A stretch of 64,000 nucleotides of DNA from Sphingomonas sp. So64.6b (GCF_014171475.1 NZ_CP048817.1:1-64000), one strand, 5' to 3'. Positions 51,267 to 61,154 are shown, numbered from the stretch's first letter. The notes: generated by a model from the sequence alone, not told the origin. Numbers and translations: made by a program.

Positions 51267-54200
51267 TTAGAAACGCTTACTGACGCTGAAACCGATGATG
51301 CGCGGATCCAGCGTGAACACGTTGGTGGAGAGTCCGGTATCATCGCTGTTGGTGAAGAAGTCGGAGATCGGCGTGTTGTTGAACACGTTCTTGATGTAGA
51401 ACTGAAAGGCGAGGTCCGACTCTGGCCGCGCAAAAGTGATGGCCAAATTCGTGTTGTCCCAAGGCTTCAGGCGGTCATAAGCTGTGTTATAGACGCGACC
51501 CCAGCTCGCTGATTGGCGATAATAGTCCCCGCGGAATGTCAGGTTCCAATCGTCGATGAAGAACGTGTATTGTGCACCGACATTGAAAGTCAGACGTGGA
51601 GCATTGGGCAGTTCGTTGCCCTCCAGATCGGCATAGAAGCCGCGACCGCCATTGGGCGCGTCGGTCAGCGGATTATAGGTAAAGCCGAGGAATTGATCAT
51701 AGTGCAAACCGGTCTCGACATTGGGATCGAAGCTCCCGAAGCCGCGGGATCCACCGCATAATGCGCCGAGCATGAGAACGTCGAGCCCACTGCCGACAAA
51801 GGGTGAATTGAGAATGGCTTCGACATGTTCGCGCGGTGCGATGCAATTGGACGGCACCTGGATCCACGGCCGCAACACGACCCAGTCCGAATTGCCCTGA
51901 GTGCGATTCATCACGTCGATCGACCGCGCACCTTTTTTGAGCCGTGTCCTGAGATAGCCGAGATTGGTATCGATCCGGAATGCGCGCGAGGGGCGCCATG
52001 CCGCTTCGAATTCGAGCCCCCAGCTCTGCGCGTCGAAATTTTCGTTTAACGAAATACGATCGACGATCTGGGAAACCTGATAATCCTTATAGTCATAGAA
52101 GAAGGCCGTGGCGTTGAGGCTCAGCTTGCCATCCGCAAAACTGTTCTTGGTGCCGATTTCGAACGCGTTGACATATTCGGGTTTGAAGGTCGTCGCGAGC
52201 GGCTGATACTGGACGACGCGAGGATTGATATCGGCACGAGGCGGATTGGCGCCTCCGCCCTTGTAGCCGTGCGAGGCCGACGCATAGATCAGCGTATCGT
52301 CAGTGAACGACAGATTGGGCTTCCAGTCGACCACCAGCCGTCCCGTCGGACGGCCCCATTTCTGCTCGATGTTGGGAAGCGCGGGGTAACCGCTGTTTGT
52401 GTAACCGCCGCTATTGCCCAGATCGGGCGCGCCACCCAGCAAGAGTTGGCTGGGGACTGGTGTGGCTGTCTTGTTATCCTTGGTAAAGCGCAAACCGGCG
52501 GTAATCTTGATGTTATCCGCGACGTTCCAATAGGCCTCGCCGAACACCGCCCATGACTCGGTCTTTACGATATTGCGGCTCAGGAAATAGTTATGGCCCT
52601 GGTCATTTACCGAGCCAATCGGATTCGGGTCGATATAAATGCAGTCTCTGTCGGATGTTCCGGCCGGGCACGGGGCGTTGAAAGTATCTCCGACACGATT
52701 GTAAAAATTCTGCGCGGCATAGGTAAAAAGGTTGTTGAAGACGTAATAATCGTCCTGCGATTTAAAATGGAGATAGTTGGCTCCGAAGCTGAAGTTAAAC
52801 GGTCCATTGAAAGATGATTGTAGCCGAATCTCCTGCGTCCATTGGTCGTTGCGCGAGCGGCTTAAGTCGGCGGACAGAATCCGATTTGAGGTGCCGAGCT
52901 GCGGGTCGGTAAAAAAACCGCCGGGCGTCGGCCCTGCGCCGATCGGATTGCCGAAGATATCGACCAGTCCCCGAGTATCGGAAAACACCGGACTGGAAAC
53001 GAAGCGGTTATAGTCCTGAGAGGAATAATAGCGATCTCGAGCATAGGCGGTTTGCGAGATGAGCTTTAGTGAATCGCTGAACTTGAATTCAAGGTTGAGC
53101 TGGAAAACGTCGTTCTTCGCCCGGAAAACCGGATCATAGCTGGTCGCGATCTCCCGTAGATTGCGCGATTGCACGACGTTCCCATAGGGATCCCCCGGCA
53201 CAATGCCCTTGACCGTCTCGAAGGTGTTCGGGTCATAGGCCACGTCGATCAGCAGTGACGGAAGGACGACGTAGCCCAGGATATTGCCGTTGGGTGCGCC
53301 GAAAGACCTGTCGTCATACAGCGAGACGGCCATACATCCCTGGCTGATGCGCGGACGGAGCGCTTCCGGTACCACGGTGCTGCCGACCATCTCGGGGCCC
53401 TCGTCGCGCGCGCAAAGCTGCTTGCCGGTGCGCGAGCGATGGTCCTCCTCCTCGAAATGCTGCCAGATGGCATTGGCCTTGAACCGGTCGCTCGGTTCCC
53501 ATTGCACTGAGCCGCGGGTCGACCAGAGATCGCGATCGTTGACGCGTTTTTGGGTGAAGGTGTTGAAATCGAAGCCGTCGCGTTTGGTCATCGCGCCGGC
53601 GACGCGGACGGCAAGCGTGTCGCCGAGCGGCACGTTGAGCATGCCGCTCAATCGGGTCGTGTCGTAGCTGCCGACCTCGGCCTTGGCCTCGCCTTCGAGC
53701 GTGTCGCTGGGCAGCGCCGGAATGATGTTGACCACGCCGCCGGTCGCGTTGCGGCCATAGAGCGTGCCCTGCGGCCCGCGCAGCACCTCGACGCGCTGCA
53801 GATCGAAGAATTCGGATTCGAACAGGCGGTTGCGGATCAGCGGGGTGTTGTTGAAGCTGACCGCCACCGCCGGGTCGCTCGACGCCGAAATCGCCTTGGT
53901 TCCGATCCCGCGGATCGAGAAATTATACATGCTGAAATTGCCCTTCGAGAAATTGACGTTGGGCACGGCGCGCAGCAATTCGGAGCCACTTTCGATCTTG
54001 TGGTCGTCGAGCGATTGTTTGGAAAAGGCGGTGATCGCGATTGGTACGTCCTTCAGCGATTCTTCCTTCTTCTGCGCGGTCACGATGATGTCGCTATTGT
54101 CATCGAGCTCGGCGGCGGGCGTGGTTGGCGCGTTTCCCGCGACTGGCCGGCTCTGCACCGGCTCCGGCGTGGCGGCCGTCGGCCGGACGATCAGCACGCC

Positions 54201-54491
54201 CGACTTGCCGGTCGTCACGCCCAGTCCCGTATTGGCGAGCAGGCGCGAGAGCGCCTCGTCCTTGCTGTAGCTGCCGACCAGCGCCGGGCTTTTCTTGCCG
54301 TTGACCGCGGTGGCGTCGAAGATGATCTGCTGCCGCGACGTTTCGCCGAATGCCTTCAGCGCGTTACCCAGGGCCTGTGACGGGATATTGAAGCGATAAA
54401 CTTGGGCTCGCGCCGCGGCAGCCGAAGGCTGCGCAAGGACCGCGATGACCGCCGTCGCCGAGAAAAGATAACCACGCAAGGAATCCCGCAT
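51267..54491 (-). CDS. TonB-dependent receptor with STN signalling domain
   Basis: 1074 residues from ATG 54491 (MRDSLRGYLFSATAV), with ggagg upstream. Signal peptide (about 1-27). STN/secretin domain, about 28-105: 'YRFNIPSQALGNALKAFGET', 'SYSKDEALSRLLANTGLGV'. TonB box-like 'DDNSDIIVTAQKKEESLKD', plug domain, and a barrel ending in 'IIGFSVSKRF'. Together with the sigma factor and FecR gene upstream on the same strand it is a transport/cell-surface signalling set. The ligand could be a siderophore, glycan or other large molecule. Confidence 0.93.
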   Translation of the reverse strand: MRDSLRGYLFSATAVIAVLAQPSAAAARAQVYRFNIPSQALGNALKAFGETSRQQIIFDATAVNGKKSPALVGSYSKDEALSRLLANTGLGVTTGKSGVLIVRPTAATPEPVQSRPVAGNAPTTPAAELDDNSDIIVTAQKKEESLKDVPIAITAFSKQSLDDHKIESGSELLRAVPNVNFSKGNFSMYNFSIRGIGTKAISASSDPAVAVSFNNTPLIRNRLFESEFFDLQRVEVLRGPQGTLYGRNATGGVVNIIPALPSDTLEGEAKAEVGSYDTTRLSGMLNVPLGDTLAVRVAGAMTKRDGFDFNTFTQKRVNDRDLWSTRGSVQWEPSDRFKANAIWQHFEEEDHRSRTGKQLCARDEGPEMVGSTVVPEALRPRISQGCMAVSLYDDRSFGAPNGNILGYVVLPSLLIDVAYDPNTFETVKGIVPGDPYGNVVQSRNLREIATSYDPVFRAKNDVFQLNLEFKFSDSLKLISQTAYARDRYYSSQDYNRFVSSPVFSDTRGLVDIFGNPIGAGPTPGGFFTDPQLGTSNRILSADLSRSRNDQWTQEIRLQSSFNGPFNFSFGANYLHFKSQDDYYVFNNLFTYAAQNFYNRVGDTFNAPCPAGTSDRDCIYIDPNPIGSVNDQGHNYFLSRNIVKTESWAVFGEAYWNVADNIKITAGLRFTKDNKTATPVPSQLLLGGAPDLGNSGGYTNSGYPALPNIEQKWGRPTGRLVVDWKPNLSFTDDTLIYASASHGYKGGGANPPRADINPRVVQYQPLATTFKPEYVNAFEIGTKNSFADGKLSLNATAFFYDYKDYQVSQIVDRISLNENFDAQSWGLEFEAAWRPSRAFRIDTNLGYLRTRLKKGARSIDVMNRTQGNSDWVVLRPWIQVPSNCIAPREHVEAILNSPFVGSGLDVLMLGALCGGSRGFGSFDPNVETGLHYDQFLGFTYNPLTDAPNGGRGFYADLEGNELPNAPRLTFNVGAQYTFFIDDWNLTFRGDYYRQSASWGRVYNTAYDRLKPWDNTNLAITFARPESDLAFQFYIKNVFNNTPISDFFTNSDDTGLSTNVFTLDPRIIGFSVSKRF

Positions 54492-54621
54492 TTCGTAACA
54501 CCTCCCCTGTTTGCCGTCGTTCATTTCGGACGATCGGTCAGGGGGGTAATACGCACACCCGCACGTTTCACTCACTTGGGTGGCAGGATTTTTTCAATCC
54601 GTTTTGGTCGATACGCGCGGT

Positions 54622-55665
54622 TCAACTGGCGCGATAGCTGAGCACGATCTTCCCTTGTTCATGCGTCGCCTGCACCGGGTGCAGCGCGCAAATGCCTTCG
54701 ACAAAGGCCGCGGCGTCGGCACCCAGGAAAACGCCATTGACGGTGTAGGACGCGATCCGCGGATCGGCGATGACCAGCTTTTCGCGGCTGTCGCGATTCA
54801 TCCGGTCGACCGCCAGCGCGAGCGATTCACCGTCAAAGGTGAGCTGGCCGCTTTCCCATGACAATGAGCGCGAGACATCGGTCGGCGCGATGCGCGTCGC
54901 GGCGCCGCTGGTCGAGGCGATCAGCTGATTGCCCGGTACGAGCGTCGGACCGGCCTGCCCGGCCGCGGGCAGGATGTTGCGCCGCGTGCCGTCCGCGGCC
55001 TGCGCCATCACCTCGACACGGCCTTCGTAGAGCACGACGCGCATCTGTTCCTTGAACAGTTCGACGCTGAACGACGTACCCGTGGCGAGCGTCAGCCGGT
55101 TGCGCGCGAGTACGCTGAGCGGGCGCAACGCGTCATGCGCGACATCGAACTTGGCGCGGCCCGAGACGAGTTCGAGGCGCCGGCTGTTGCGGTCCATCCG
55201 CACATTGACCTGAGTCGCGGCGTCCAGGGTGAGCTTCGTCCCGTCCTCGAGTTGGACGATGCGGCGCTCGCCGATGCCGGTCGAATAGGAAGTCATCGGA
55301 TCGTGAAACAGATACACCATGGCGATGAGCAGCACCGCCGCGCAGGCCGCGGCAGCGCTGGCCCATCCGCCCGTCGTCCATCCCCAGCGCGTACCGCGCG
55401 CCCAGCGGCTGGCATTGGCGCGGCGCAGCGCCTCGACCGCTTCGCCGCGATAACGGATCATCTCCGGCATGTCGGCGACATCGTCGATGCCGTGCCAGAT
55501 CGCGACCGCCTCTTCGAACGCAACGACATGCGCCTCGTCCGACGCCATCCATTCATCGAAGGCGCGGCGTTGCTCGGCGTCGAGCCGCCCTTCGCCGAGC
55601 CGGAGGCACCACAAGGCCGCCTGTTCGTCGGTATCGACCGGATCCTGATATGCTGCTGAATTCAT
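54622..55665 (-). CDS. FecR-type anti-sigma regulator
   Basis: 347 residues. N-terminal DUF4880-like region 'AALWCLRLGEGRLDAEQRRA' and 'FDEWMASDEAHVVAFEEAVA', one membrane helix (about 101-121), then the periplasmic FecR domain: 'TGIGERRIVQLEDGTKLTLD' and 'VLYEGRVEVMAQ'. It transmits the receptor signal to the sigma factor. Start overlaps the sigma-factor stop by 4 bases; the receptor gene follows after 130 bp. Confidence 0.92.
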   Translation of the reverse strand: MNSAAYQDPVDTDEQAALWCLRLGEGRLDAEQRRAFDEWMASDEAHVVAFEEAVAIWHGIDDVADMPEMIRYRGEAVEALRRANASRWARGTRWGWTTGGWASAAAACAAVLLIAMVYLFHDPMTSYSTGIGERRIVQLEDGTKLTLDAATQVNVRMDRNSRRLELVSGRAKFDVAHDALRPLSVLARNRLTLATGTSFSVELFKEQMRVVLYEGRVEVMAQAADGTRRNILPAAGQAGPTLVPGNQLIASTSGAATRIAPTDVSRSLSWESGQLTFDGESLALAVDRMNRDSREKLVIADPRIASYTVNGVFLGADAAAFVEGICALHPVQATHEQGKIVLSYRAS

Positions 55666-56171
55666 TTTGAAACTTCCCGGGCGCGCGTCATCAGATGGAC
55701 CGTGGCGCGCGCCACATGTTTTTCGACCGCGCTCGGGGAAATGCCGAAGCTTTCCCCGATCACGCGCTTGTCGATGTTTTCGATGCGATAAAGGACGAAG
55801 ATGGTGCGGGTGCGTTCGGGCAAGTCGCGCAGCGAGCGCATGACTTGCGCGACGGCGCTGCGGCCGACCGCGATCTTCTCCGGATCGAGCCAGTCGACGC
55901 CCTGGCCGTAGAGCATGCGCACCGTGTCATATTGTTCGGTGCGCACGCGCGACCGGCGCGACCGGTCGCGCAGCAGGTTGGCGGCAATCTGAAAGATATA
56001 ACCGGCGTGCAGGCCGGCCTCCGCGCCGGAACCGCCGAACACCCGCGCAAACGTCTCCTGAGTCAGGTCCTCCGCCTCGGCGTGATTGTGCACGCGCTTG
56101 AGGAAAAACGACATCAACGCCGGCCGCCAGTGGCGGATATGGGCGGCCATGTCGGGTTGGCGGTCGTTCAA
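55662..56171 (-). CDS. ECF sigma factor, FecI type
   Basis: 169 residues. Region 2 'FFLKRVHNHAEAEDLTQETF' (about 22-41) and region 4 'LRDLPERTRTIFVLYRIENI' with 'VIGESFGISPSAVEKHVARA' HTH (about 114-160). It would direct RNA polymerase to the receptor gene when FecR releases it. First gene of the cassette. Confidence 0.92.
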   Translation of the reverse strand: MNDRQPDMAAHIRHWRPALMSFFLKRVHNHAEAEDLTQETFARVFGGSGAEAGLHAGYIFQIAANLLRDRSRRSRVRTEQYDTVRMLYGQGVDWLDPEKIAVGRSAVAQVMRSLRDLPERTRTIFVLYRIENIDKRVIGESFGISPSAVEKHVARATVHLMTRAREVSK

Positions 56172-56278
56172 CAGCGTGGCGGTTCCTCGGATTCCGGGTT
56201 CATCTACCCCCTAATACGCGCCACATCATAAACCGCTCACATGAGTCGTCACATAAGTTGCCGTAGCGTCAAGCGCGC

Positions 56279-56671
56279 TCAGCGTTTCACCTTTTTCGCG
56301 AGCGTCACCGGCTGGAACTGACCCAGGCCGCAGCTCGGCCCCTGGATCGTCGGCGGTGAGCGCAGCACGGTGATGATGTCGACCGAACAAAGCTGGTTGA
56401 GCGAGGTCTTGTAGCTGAAGCTTTCCTCGAACCCGAGGCCGGGGCAGCTTTGCGGCAGGGTGTTGCGATAGATCTTGCCGCCCTGCATCTCGAAATCGAT
56501 CACGCTGTCGCTGCGCACATGGCTCTGGCGGATGCGGTTGAGCGAGATGCAGCTTTCCGCCTTGCCTGCGGGCGTTGCCTCCGGGACCTTGTTGCGGTCG
56601 CGCGCCGTGGCCGATCCGGCGATCGCGGCGACGATCAGGGCAGGGGCGAGAACGACGAGCAGGGTGCGCAT
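56279..56671 (-). CDS. Secreted DUF6491-like protein
   Basis: 130 residues from ATG 56671 with a clear signal peptide (about 1-23, 'ALIVAAIAGSATA'). Mature part: 'SCISLNRIRQSHVRSDSVID', 'PQSCPGLGFEESFSYKTSLN', 'LCSVDIITVL'. The Cys-containing pattern matches small periplasmic proteins annotated DUF6491 in sphingomonads. Function unknown. Lies directly after nth on the same strand. Confidence 0.65.
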   Translation of the reverse strand: MRTLLVVLAPALIVAAIAGSATARDRNKVPEATPAGKAESCISLNRIRQSHVRSDSVIDFEMQGGKIYRNTLPQSCPGLGFEESFSYKTSLNQLCSVDIITVLRSPPTIQGPSCGLGQFQPVTLAKKVKR

Positions 56672-56672
56672 A

Positions 56673-57335
56673 TCAGGTCTCCTGGCGCGGTGCGCCTTTA
56701 GGCGCCGGCGTCTTGGGTTTGAACGCACACAGGTCGCAAACGATGCAACGCCAGCATTCCGGTGTACGCGCCTTGCACGTGTAACGCCCGTGTAGAATCA
56801 GCCAGTGATGCGCATGGAGCCGGAACGGCTGCGGCGTCACCTTGTCGAGCACCAGCTCGACCGCCAGCGGGGTCTTGCCGCGCGCGAGACCGGTGCGGTT
56901 GCCGACGCGGAAGATGTGCGTGTCGACCGCGAAAGTCTCATGTCCGAACGCGGTGTTGAGCACGACATTGGCGGTCTTGCGCCCGACCCCGGGCAGCTTC
57001 TCCAGCGCGTCGCGATCGTCTGGCACTTGCCCGCCATGGTCGCGGATCAGCGCCTCGGACAAGGCAATGACGTTCTTCGCCTTGGTGTTGAACAGGCCGA
57101 TCGTCTTGATGTGCTGCTTGAGTTCGGCCTCGCCCAGCGCAACCATCCTGGCGGGCGTGTCGACCTCCGCGAACAGCAACCGGGTCGCCTTGTTGACGCC
57201 GACATCGGTCGACTGCGCGGACAGCGCGACGGCGACAAGCAGTTGGTACGGATTGCCGTACGCGAGCTCGGTTTCGGGGTGCGGGTTGTCGGCGGCGAGG
57301 CGGGCGTAGAACTCGACGACATCGGCGCGTTTCAC
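56673..57335 (-). CDS. nth: Endonuclease III
   Basis: DNA glycosylase/AP lyase for oxidised pyrimidines. 220 residues from GTG 57335, overlapping the dapB stop (GTGA). HhH motif 'LEKLPGVGRKTANVVLN' with catalytic Lys120, and Asp138 in 'FAVDTHIFRV'. The [4Fe-4S] cluster ligands are C187-X6-C194-X2-C197-X5-C203, complete. Downstream of dapB in one operon, as in other sphingomonads. Confidence 0.96.
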   Translation of the reverse strand: MKRADVVEFYARLAADNPHPETELAYGNPYQLLVAVALSAQSTDVGVNKATRLLFAEVDTPARMVALGEAELKQHIKTIGLFNTKAKNVIALSEALIRDHGGQVPDDRDALEKLPGVGRKTANVVLNTAFGHETFAVDTHIFRVGNRTGLARGKTPLAVELVLDKVTPQPFRLHAHHWLILHGRYTCKARTPECWRCIVCDLCAFKPKTPAPKGAPRQET

Positions 57336-58075
57336 AGACCGAGCACTTCCGCCATGGTGTAGCGGCCCGCCGGCTGTCCCGCCAACCACAAGGCGGCGGT
57401 GACCGCGCCACGCGCGAAGATCGCGCGGTTCTCCGCGCGGTGGCCGATCTCGATCCGCTCGCCTTCACCGGCGAAGACGACGAGGTGGTCGCCGGCGACC
57501 GATCCGCCGCGCAAAGACGCAAAGCCGATCGTTCCCTCGCTGCGCGCGCCGGTCAGGCCCGACCGGTCGGCGACCTTGGCCTCGGCCAAAGCGATGCCGC
57601 GTCCCTCGGCGGCAGCTTCACCGAGCAGCAGCGCGGTACCTGATGGCGCGTCGACCTTGTGGCGGTGATGCATCTCGAGGATCTCGATATCCCAGTCGGG
57701 GCCGAGCCGCGCGGCGGCGTCGCGCACCAGCTGCGCAAGCAGGGTGACGCCGAGCGAGACATTGCCGGTCTGCAGCACGGCGATGTCGGCCGCCGCCGCG
57801 TCGATCAGCGCATGGTGCGCGGGGCCGAGGCCGGTGGTGCCGATCAGGATCGGCGTGCCCGATCTGCGCGCCGCGGCGAGCGTCGCCTCCAGCGCGGACG
57901 GAGCGGAGAAGTCGATCAGGACGTCGGCACCCTGCGCCAGCGCGGCCGGGTCGCCGCCCGCGTCGATCCCGCCGACCAAGGTCGCGCCGAGATCGGGGAT
58001 CGCCGCGGCCAGCGCCTGGCCCATGCGCCCCGCGCTGCCGATGATGCCGATCCCGATGATGCCGGTGGTGGTCAT
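57332..58075 (-). CDS. dapB: 4-hydroxy-tetrahydrodipicolinate reductase
   Basis: Lysine/diaminopimelate pathway enzyme. 247 residues. Nucleotide-binding 'GIGIIGSAGRMGQ' (residues 8-20), active-site 'EILEMHHRHKVDAPSGTALL' with His136/His137, Lys140 and the GT pair 147-148, and 'GTTGLGPAHHALID'. Length and motifs are complete. It is followed by the nth gene with overlapping codons. Confidence 0.96.
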   Translation of the reverse strand: MTTTGIIGIGIIGSAGRMGQALAAAIPDLGATLVGGIDAGGDPAALAQGADVLIDFSAPSALEATLAAARRSGTPILIGTTGLGPAHHALIDAAAADIAVLQTGNVSLGVTLLAQLVRDAAARLGPDWDIEILEMHHRHKVDAPSGTALLLGEAAAEGRGIALAEAKVADRSGLTGARSEGTIGFASLRGGSVAGDHLVVFAGEGERIEIGHRAENRAIFARGAVTAALWLAGQPAGRYTMAEVLGL

Positions 58076-58133
58076 GATGTCGTCCAGAGCCTGAAAGAGG
58101 AGAATAGTGGGAGAAATGGGCCTTCGGGCAAGG

Positions 58134-59381
58134 TCAGGCGGGGGCGGCGATGCCGGTCTGCGCTTCGCCCTTCGGCACGATCTCGATCAGCAGGTCGCCG
58201 GCCAGAAGCCGGTCGGCCTCCGGTTCCCAGCAGCCATAGCAATCATCGCCGCGATAGACGCGCAGGCCCACCCCGGTGGTGATCGCGGACAAGGGCTTGC
58301 CCACTTCGTCCGGCGTCACGCGGCGTTCGTGCAGCGCAACGCGGCCATCCGAGGCGGCGAGATCGGCAAGGTAATCGGCGATGTGCGGGCCGTGGGTCGA
58401 CCCGGCGAGCAGCAGGCCGGCAAAGCTTGCCGGGTTGATCACGGTGTTGGCCCCGGCCTGACGCGCCAGCGCTTCGTTATCCTCCGACCGGATGATCACG
58501 CTGATCGGCACATCGGGGGCGAGGCGGCGCGCGGTCAGCACGATCAGGATCGAGGTGTCGTCGCGCCCGGCGGCGACGATCAGCGCGCTGGCCCGCGCCA
58601 CCTGCACCGCATCGAGCGTGGCGTTGCGCGTGGCATCGGCGTCGATGATGGTGACGCCGCAGTCCTGCGCCGCCTCCAGCGCGGCGGGAGAATCGTCGAT
58701 CACCACGATCGACGACGCGTCGGTGCCGCGGCGGATCAGTTCATTGACCGCCTCCGTCCCGCTGGTGCCGTAACCGACGACCACGACATGGCCGCGCAGT
58801 TTCTGCTGGATCACTTTCATCCGCCATCTCTCCCACACGCCCTTGAGCAGGAAATCATACGCCGTGCCAAGGAAGATCAGCCACACGAACAACCGGATCG
58901 GCGTGACCAGGAAGCTGTCGAACATGCGCGCCTGATCCGACACCGGCACGATATCGCCATAACCGACCGAGGTGATCGTGATGATGGTGAAATAGACCAC
59001 GTCGGTGAAGCTGATCGCGCCATCGGTATTGTCGCGCAGGCCACCGCGGTCGAACCAGAAGATCGCCAGCGCGACCCCGATCAGCGCGAAGGCGAGCGCG
59101 ACGCGGAACAGCAAGGACAGCCAGGGCGGCGTCGCGCCCTTGCGGCGCAGCGCCAGACGGCGGTCGAGGATCGGCGGCAGGCGGCGCATCATGGTGCTTG
59201 TAGCGCGGTTGGGGGCGGTGTCGACGGGTTTGGGGTCGACGGGTTTGGGGTCGAAGGGTTCGGCGATTGAATCGGCAGAGGACGAAAGGGCGGGCGACGC
59301 CGGCAAATCATGCGCGGCCCCTCCGCGCCCGGAGTGCGGTGTCGCAATCGACATTGCCGGCCGGCCGGGGGCGATCGTCAT
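58134..59381 (-). CDS. Potassium channel with RCK/TrkA-N domain
   Basis: Kch-like channel. Two membrane helices (about 91-113 and 148-172) flank the selectivity filter 'TITSVGYGDIVPV'; a cytoplasmic TrkA-N Rossmann domain follows ('GHVVVVGYGTSGTEAVNELI'), then a TrkA-C-like end. The start is uncertain: ATG 59381 gives 415 residues, while ATG 59354 and 59192 are possible and none has a good ribosome site. The N-terminal extension contains the repeat 'DPKPVDPKPVD'. Confidence 0.85.
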   Translation of the reverse strand: MTIAPGRPAMSIATPHSGRGGAAHDLPASPALSSSADSIAEPFDPKPVDPKPVDTAPNRATSTMMRRLPPILDRRLALRRKGATPPWLSLLFRVALAFALIGVALAIFWFDRGGLRDNTDGAISFTDVVYFTIITITSVGYGDIVPVSDQARMFDSFLVTPIRLFVWLIFLGTAYDFLLKGVWERWRMKVIQQKLRGHVVVVGYGTSGTEAVNELIRRGTDASSIVVIDDSPAALEAAQDCGVTIIDADATRNATLDAVQVARASALIVAAGRDDTSILIVLTARRLAPDVPISVIIRSEDNEALARQAGANTVINPASFAGLLLAGSTHGPHIADYLADLAASDGRVALHERRVTPDEVGKPLSAITTGVGLRVYRGDDCYGCWEPEADRLLAGDLLIEIVPKGEAQTGIAAPA

Positions 59382-59401
59382 GCCAAATTTTCCCGTTGCT
59401 G

Positions 59402-59524
59402 CGGGAAGCGCTGCGGGAACATGTCTTTTTTGGCGGTTCTGCGGGAAACCACGGGAAAAACTGCGGGAAAAGTGACGCGACTTCACGGGAAAAATTGGGC
59501 TGTGTTGCGGGAAAATCGGGAAAA
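59402..59524. repeat. Array of eight CGGGAA repeats upstream of the channel gene
   Basis: CGGGAA, usually within tgcgggaaa or cacgggaaa, begins at 59402, 59414, 59442, 59452, 59464, 59486, 59508 and 59517; the complementary ttttcccg occurs once at 59387-59394. Spacings are 12, 28, 10, 12, 22, 22 and 9 bp, mostly near whole helical turns. The array lies between the divergent channel and esterase genes. The rest of 59525-59786 shows nothing recognisable. Confidence 0.55.
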
Positions 59525-59786
59525 GCTGGATGGTCATGGTCTGGTCGATTCCGGGGCTGCTTGCTTCAAGTGATTTTCGGACGGGCATCACGATGGCGCG
59601 CACGGCGCGCGTCCAGGAGCGGACATGCCGATTCCGGAGCGCGGTTTGAATCGAGCGGGCCCTGCGGCCGACCATGGGACGGCGGCGTCACGTGGCGACG
59701 CCACTCGACCCTCTTGCCAAATTGCTGCAGTGCAGCAACAAACGGGTTGGGTAGCCGTTGAGCCGTAAACAGCAAGAGTAAAGACG

Positions 59787-60857
59787 ATGCGACATGCACC
59801 AGGTTCCGGCGGACCGCTTCAGGCACTGACCGGCTTCGGTTCGAACCCGGGCGACCTCAAGGCGTGGACCTATGTCCCGGCGGAAATGCCGCCCGCCGCG
59901 CCGCTGGTGGTCGTGTTGCATGGCTGTACCCAGAGTGCGGCCGACTATGATCTTGGATCCGGCTGGTCGGCGCTGGCCGACCGCCATGGCTTCGCCTTGC
60001 TCTATCCCGAGCAGCAACGATCCAACAATCCGAACCTCTGCTTCAACTGGTTCGTGCCCGGCGATGTGCGCCGCGATGGCGGAGAGGCATGCTCGATCCA
60101 CCAGATGGTCGATCATGTCGTGCGCGCGTTGCGGCTGGACGCCGGGCGGGTGTTTATCACCGGCCTGTCCGCCGGCGGCGCGATGACCGCCGCCATGCTC
60201 GCCACCTATCCCGAGATATTCGCCGGCGGCGCGGTGATCGCCGGGCTGCCCTTTGCGACCGCGAAGAATGTTTCCGAGGCGCTGCAGCGCATGCAGGGGC
60301 ACGGCGAAGCGTCGGCGACGGAGCTTGGCCGGCGCGTCATGGCGGCCTCCCCATATGAAGGGCCATGGCCGTCACTGTCGGTGTGGCATGGCGACGCCGA
60401 CCGGACGGTGTCGCCGGGCAATATGGAGGCGTTGATCGGACAATGGCGGGCGGTGCAGGACCTTCCGGCAACGCCGTCATCGACGGAGAGTGCCGGCCGG
60501 GAGACGCGGCGACGCTGGACCGACGCGAGCGGCGCGGTGAGGATCGAGGCGATCGGCATTGCCGGGATGGGGCATGGCACGCCGATTGCGACAGGGCCTG
60601 ACGGATGTGGCGTGGCGCGGCCGCATATTTTGGATGTGGGGATTAGTTCGACGCGGCGGATTGCGGGGTTTTGGGGGATTGCGGCGAGTGAGGGGGTGAA
60701 GGTTGGGGTGTTGAAGCCGGCCGTGACGGCACCTGCTGGGGTGATTGCGGAGCTGCGTGCTACGCGGCCTCACGGTATAGCGCCCATTCCTGCCGCGCTG
60801 AGCGGTGTGGCGAAGGTTATTGACGACGCTTTGCGGGCGGCGGGGTTGGTTCGGTAG
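59787..60857 (+). CDS. PHB-depolymerase-family esterase
   Basis: 356 residues. 'PLVVVLHGCTQSAADYDLGS' (oxyanion), lipase box 'VFITGLSAGGAMTAAM' (Ser128), Asp in 'SVWHGDADRTVSPGN', His in 'IAGMGHGTPI'. The family (PF10503 type) includes PHB depolymerases and feruloyl esterases. No signal peptide is visible, so an intracellular role is likely. The last 80 codons have unusually G-rich codon use. Confidence 0.88.
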   Translation: MRHAPGSGGPLQALTGFGSNPGDLKAWTYVPAEMPPAAPLVVVLHGCTQSAADYDLGSGWSALADRHGFALLYPEQQRSNNPNLCFNWFVPGDVRRDGGEACSIHQMVDHVVRALRLDAGRVFITGLSAGGAMTAAMLATYPEIFAGGAVIAGLPFATAKNVSEALQRMQGHGEASATELGRRVMAASPYEGPWPSLSVWHGDADRTVSPGNMEALIGQWRAVQDLPATPSSTESAGRETRRRWTDASGAVRIEAIGIAGMGHGTPIATGPDGCGVARPHILDVGISSTRRIAGFWGIAASEGVKVGVLKPAVTAPAGVIAELRATRPHGIAPIPAALSGVAKVIDDALRAAGLVR

Positions 60858-61154
60858 CGGTGTGGCGACCCCTCGATTATCGATCGGATATTTTCACGGG
60901 TTGACGGCGAGAATTGAGTGGAGTGTCATCGTTATTTGCATTCGCGTCGTCACTTTTGCTACGCGAAACCGGACGCTCGTTCACGCGTGGCCAGGCGGCT
61001 GGATCTGGGCCCAAGGCGGAATGGCGGCTTTTAATGCTCCGGATGGCGAGAGCGTACAGCGAACCAGCCTTAATCATGGCGCAATTGGCGAGGTTCATTC
61101 GCTCGTCAGCGGCGAGAGGACTCCGCCAATCCGCGATCAACCAGCGTTCCCGGG

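Noticed and set aside
59215..59265. Tandem repeat as a regulatory element
   Set aside because: The gacgggtttggggtc repeat is explained by the coding repeat DPKPVDPKPVD of the channel's N-terminal extension, if that start is right.
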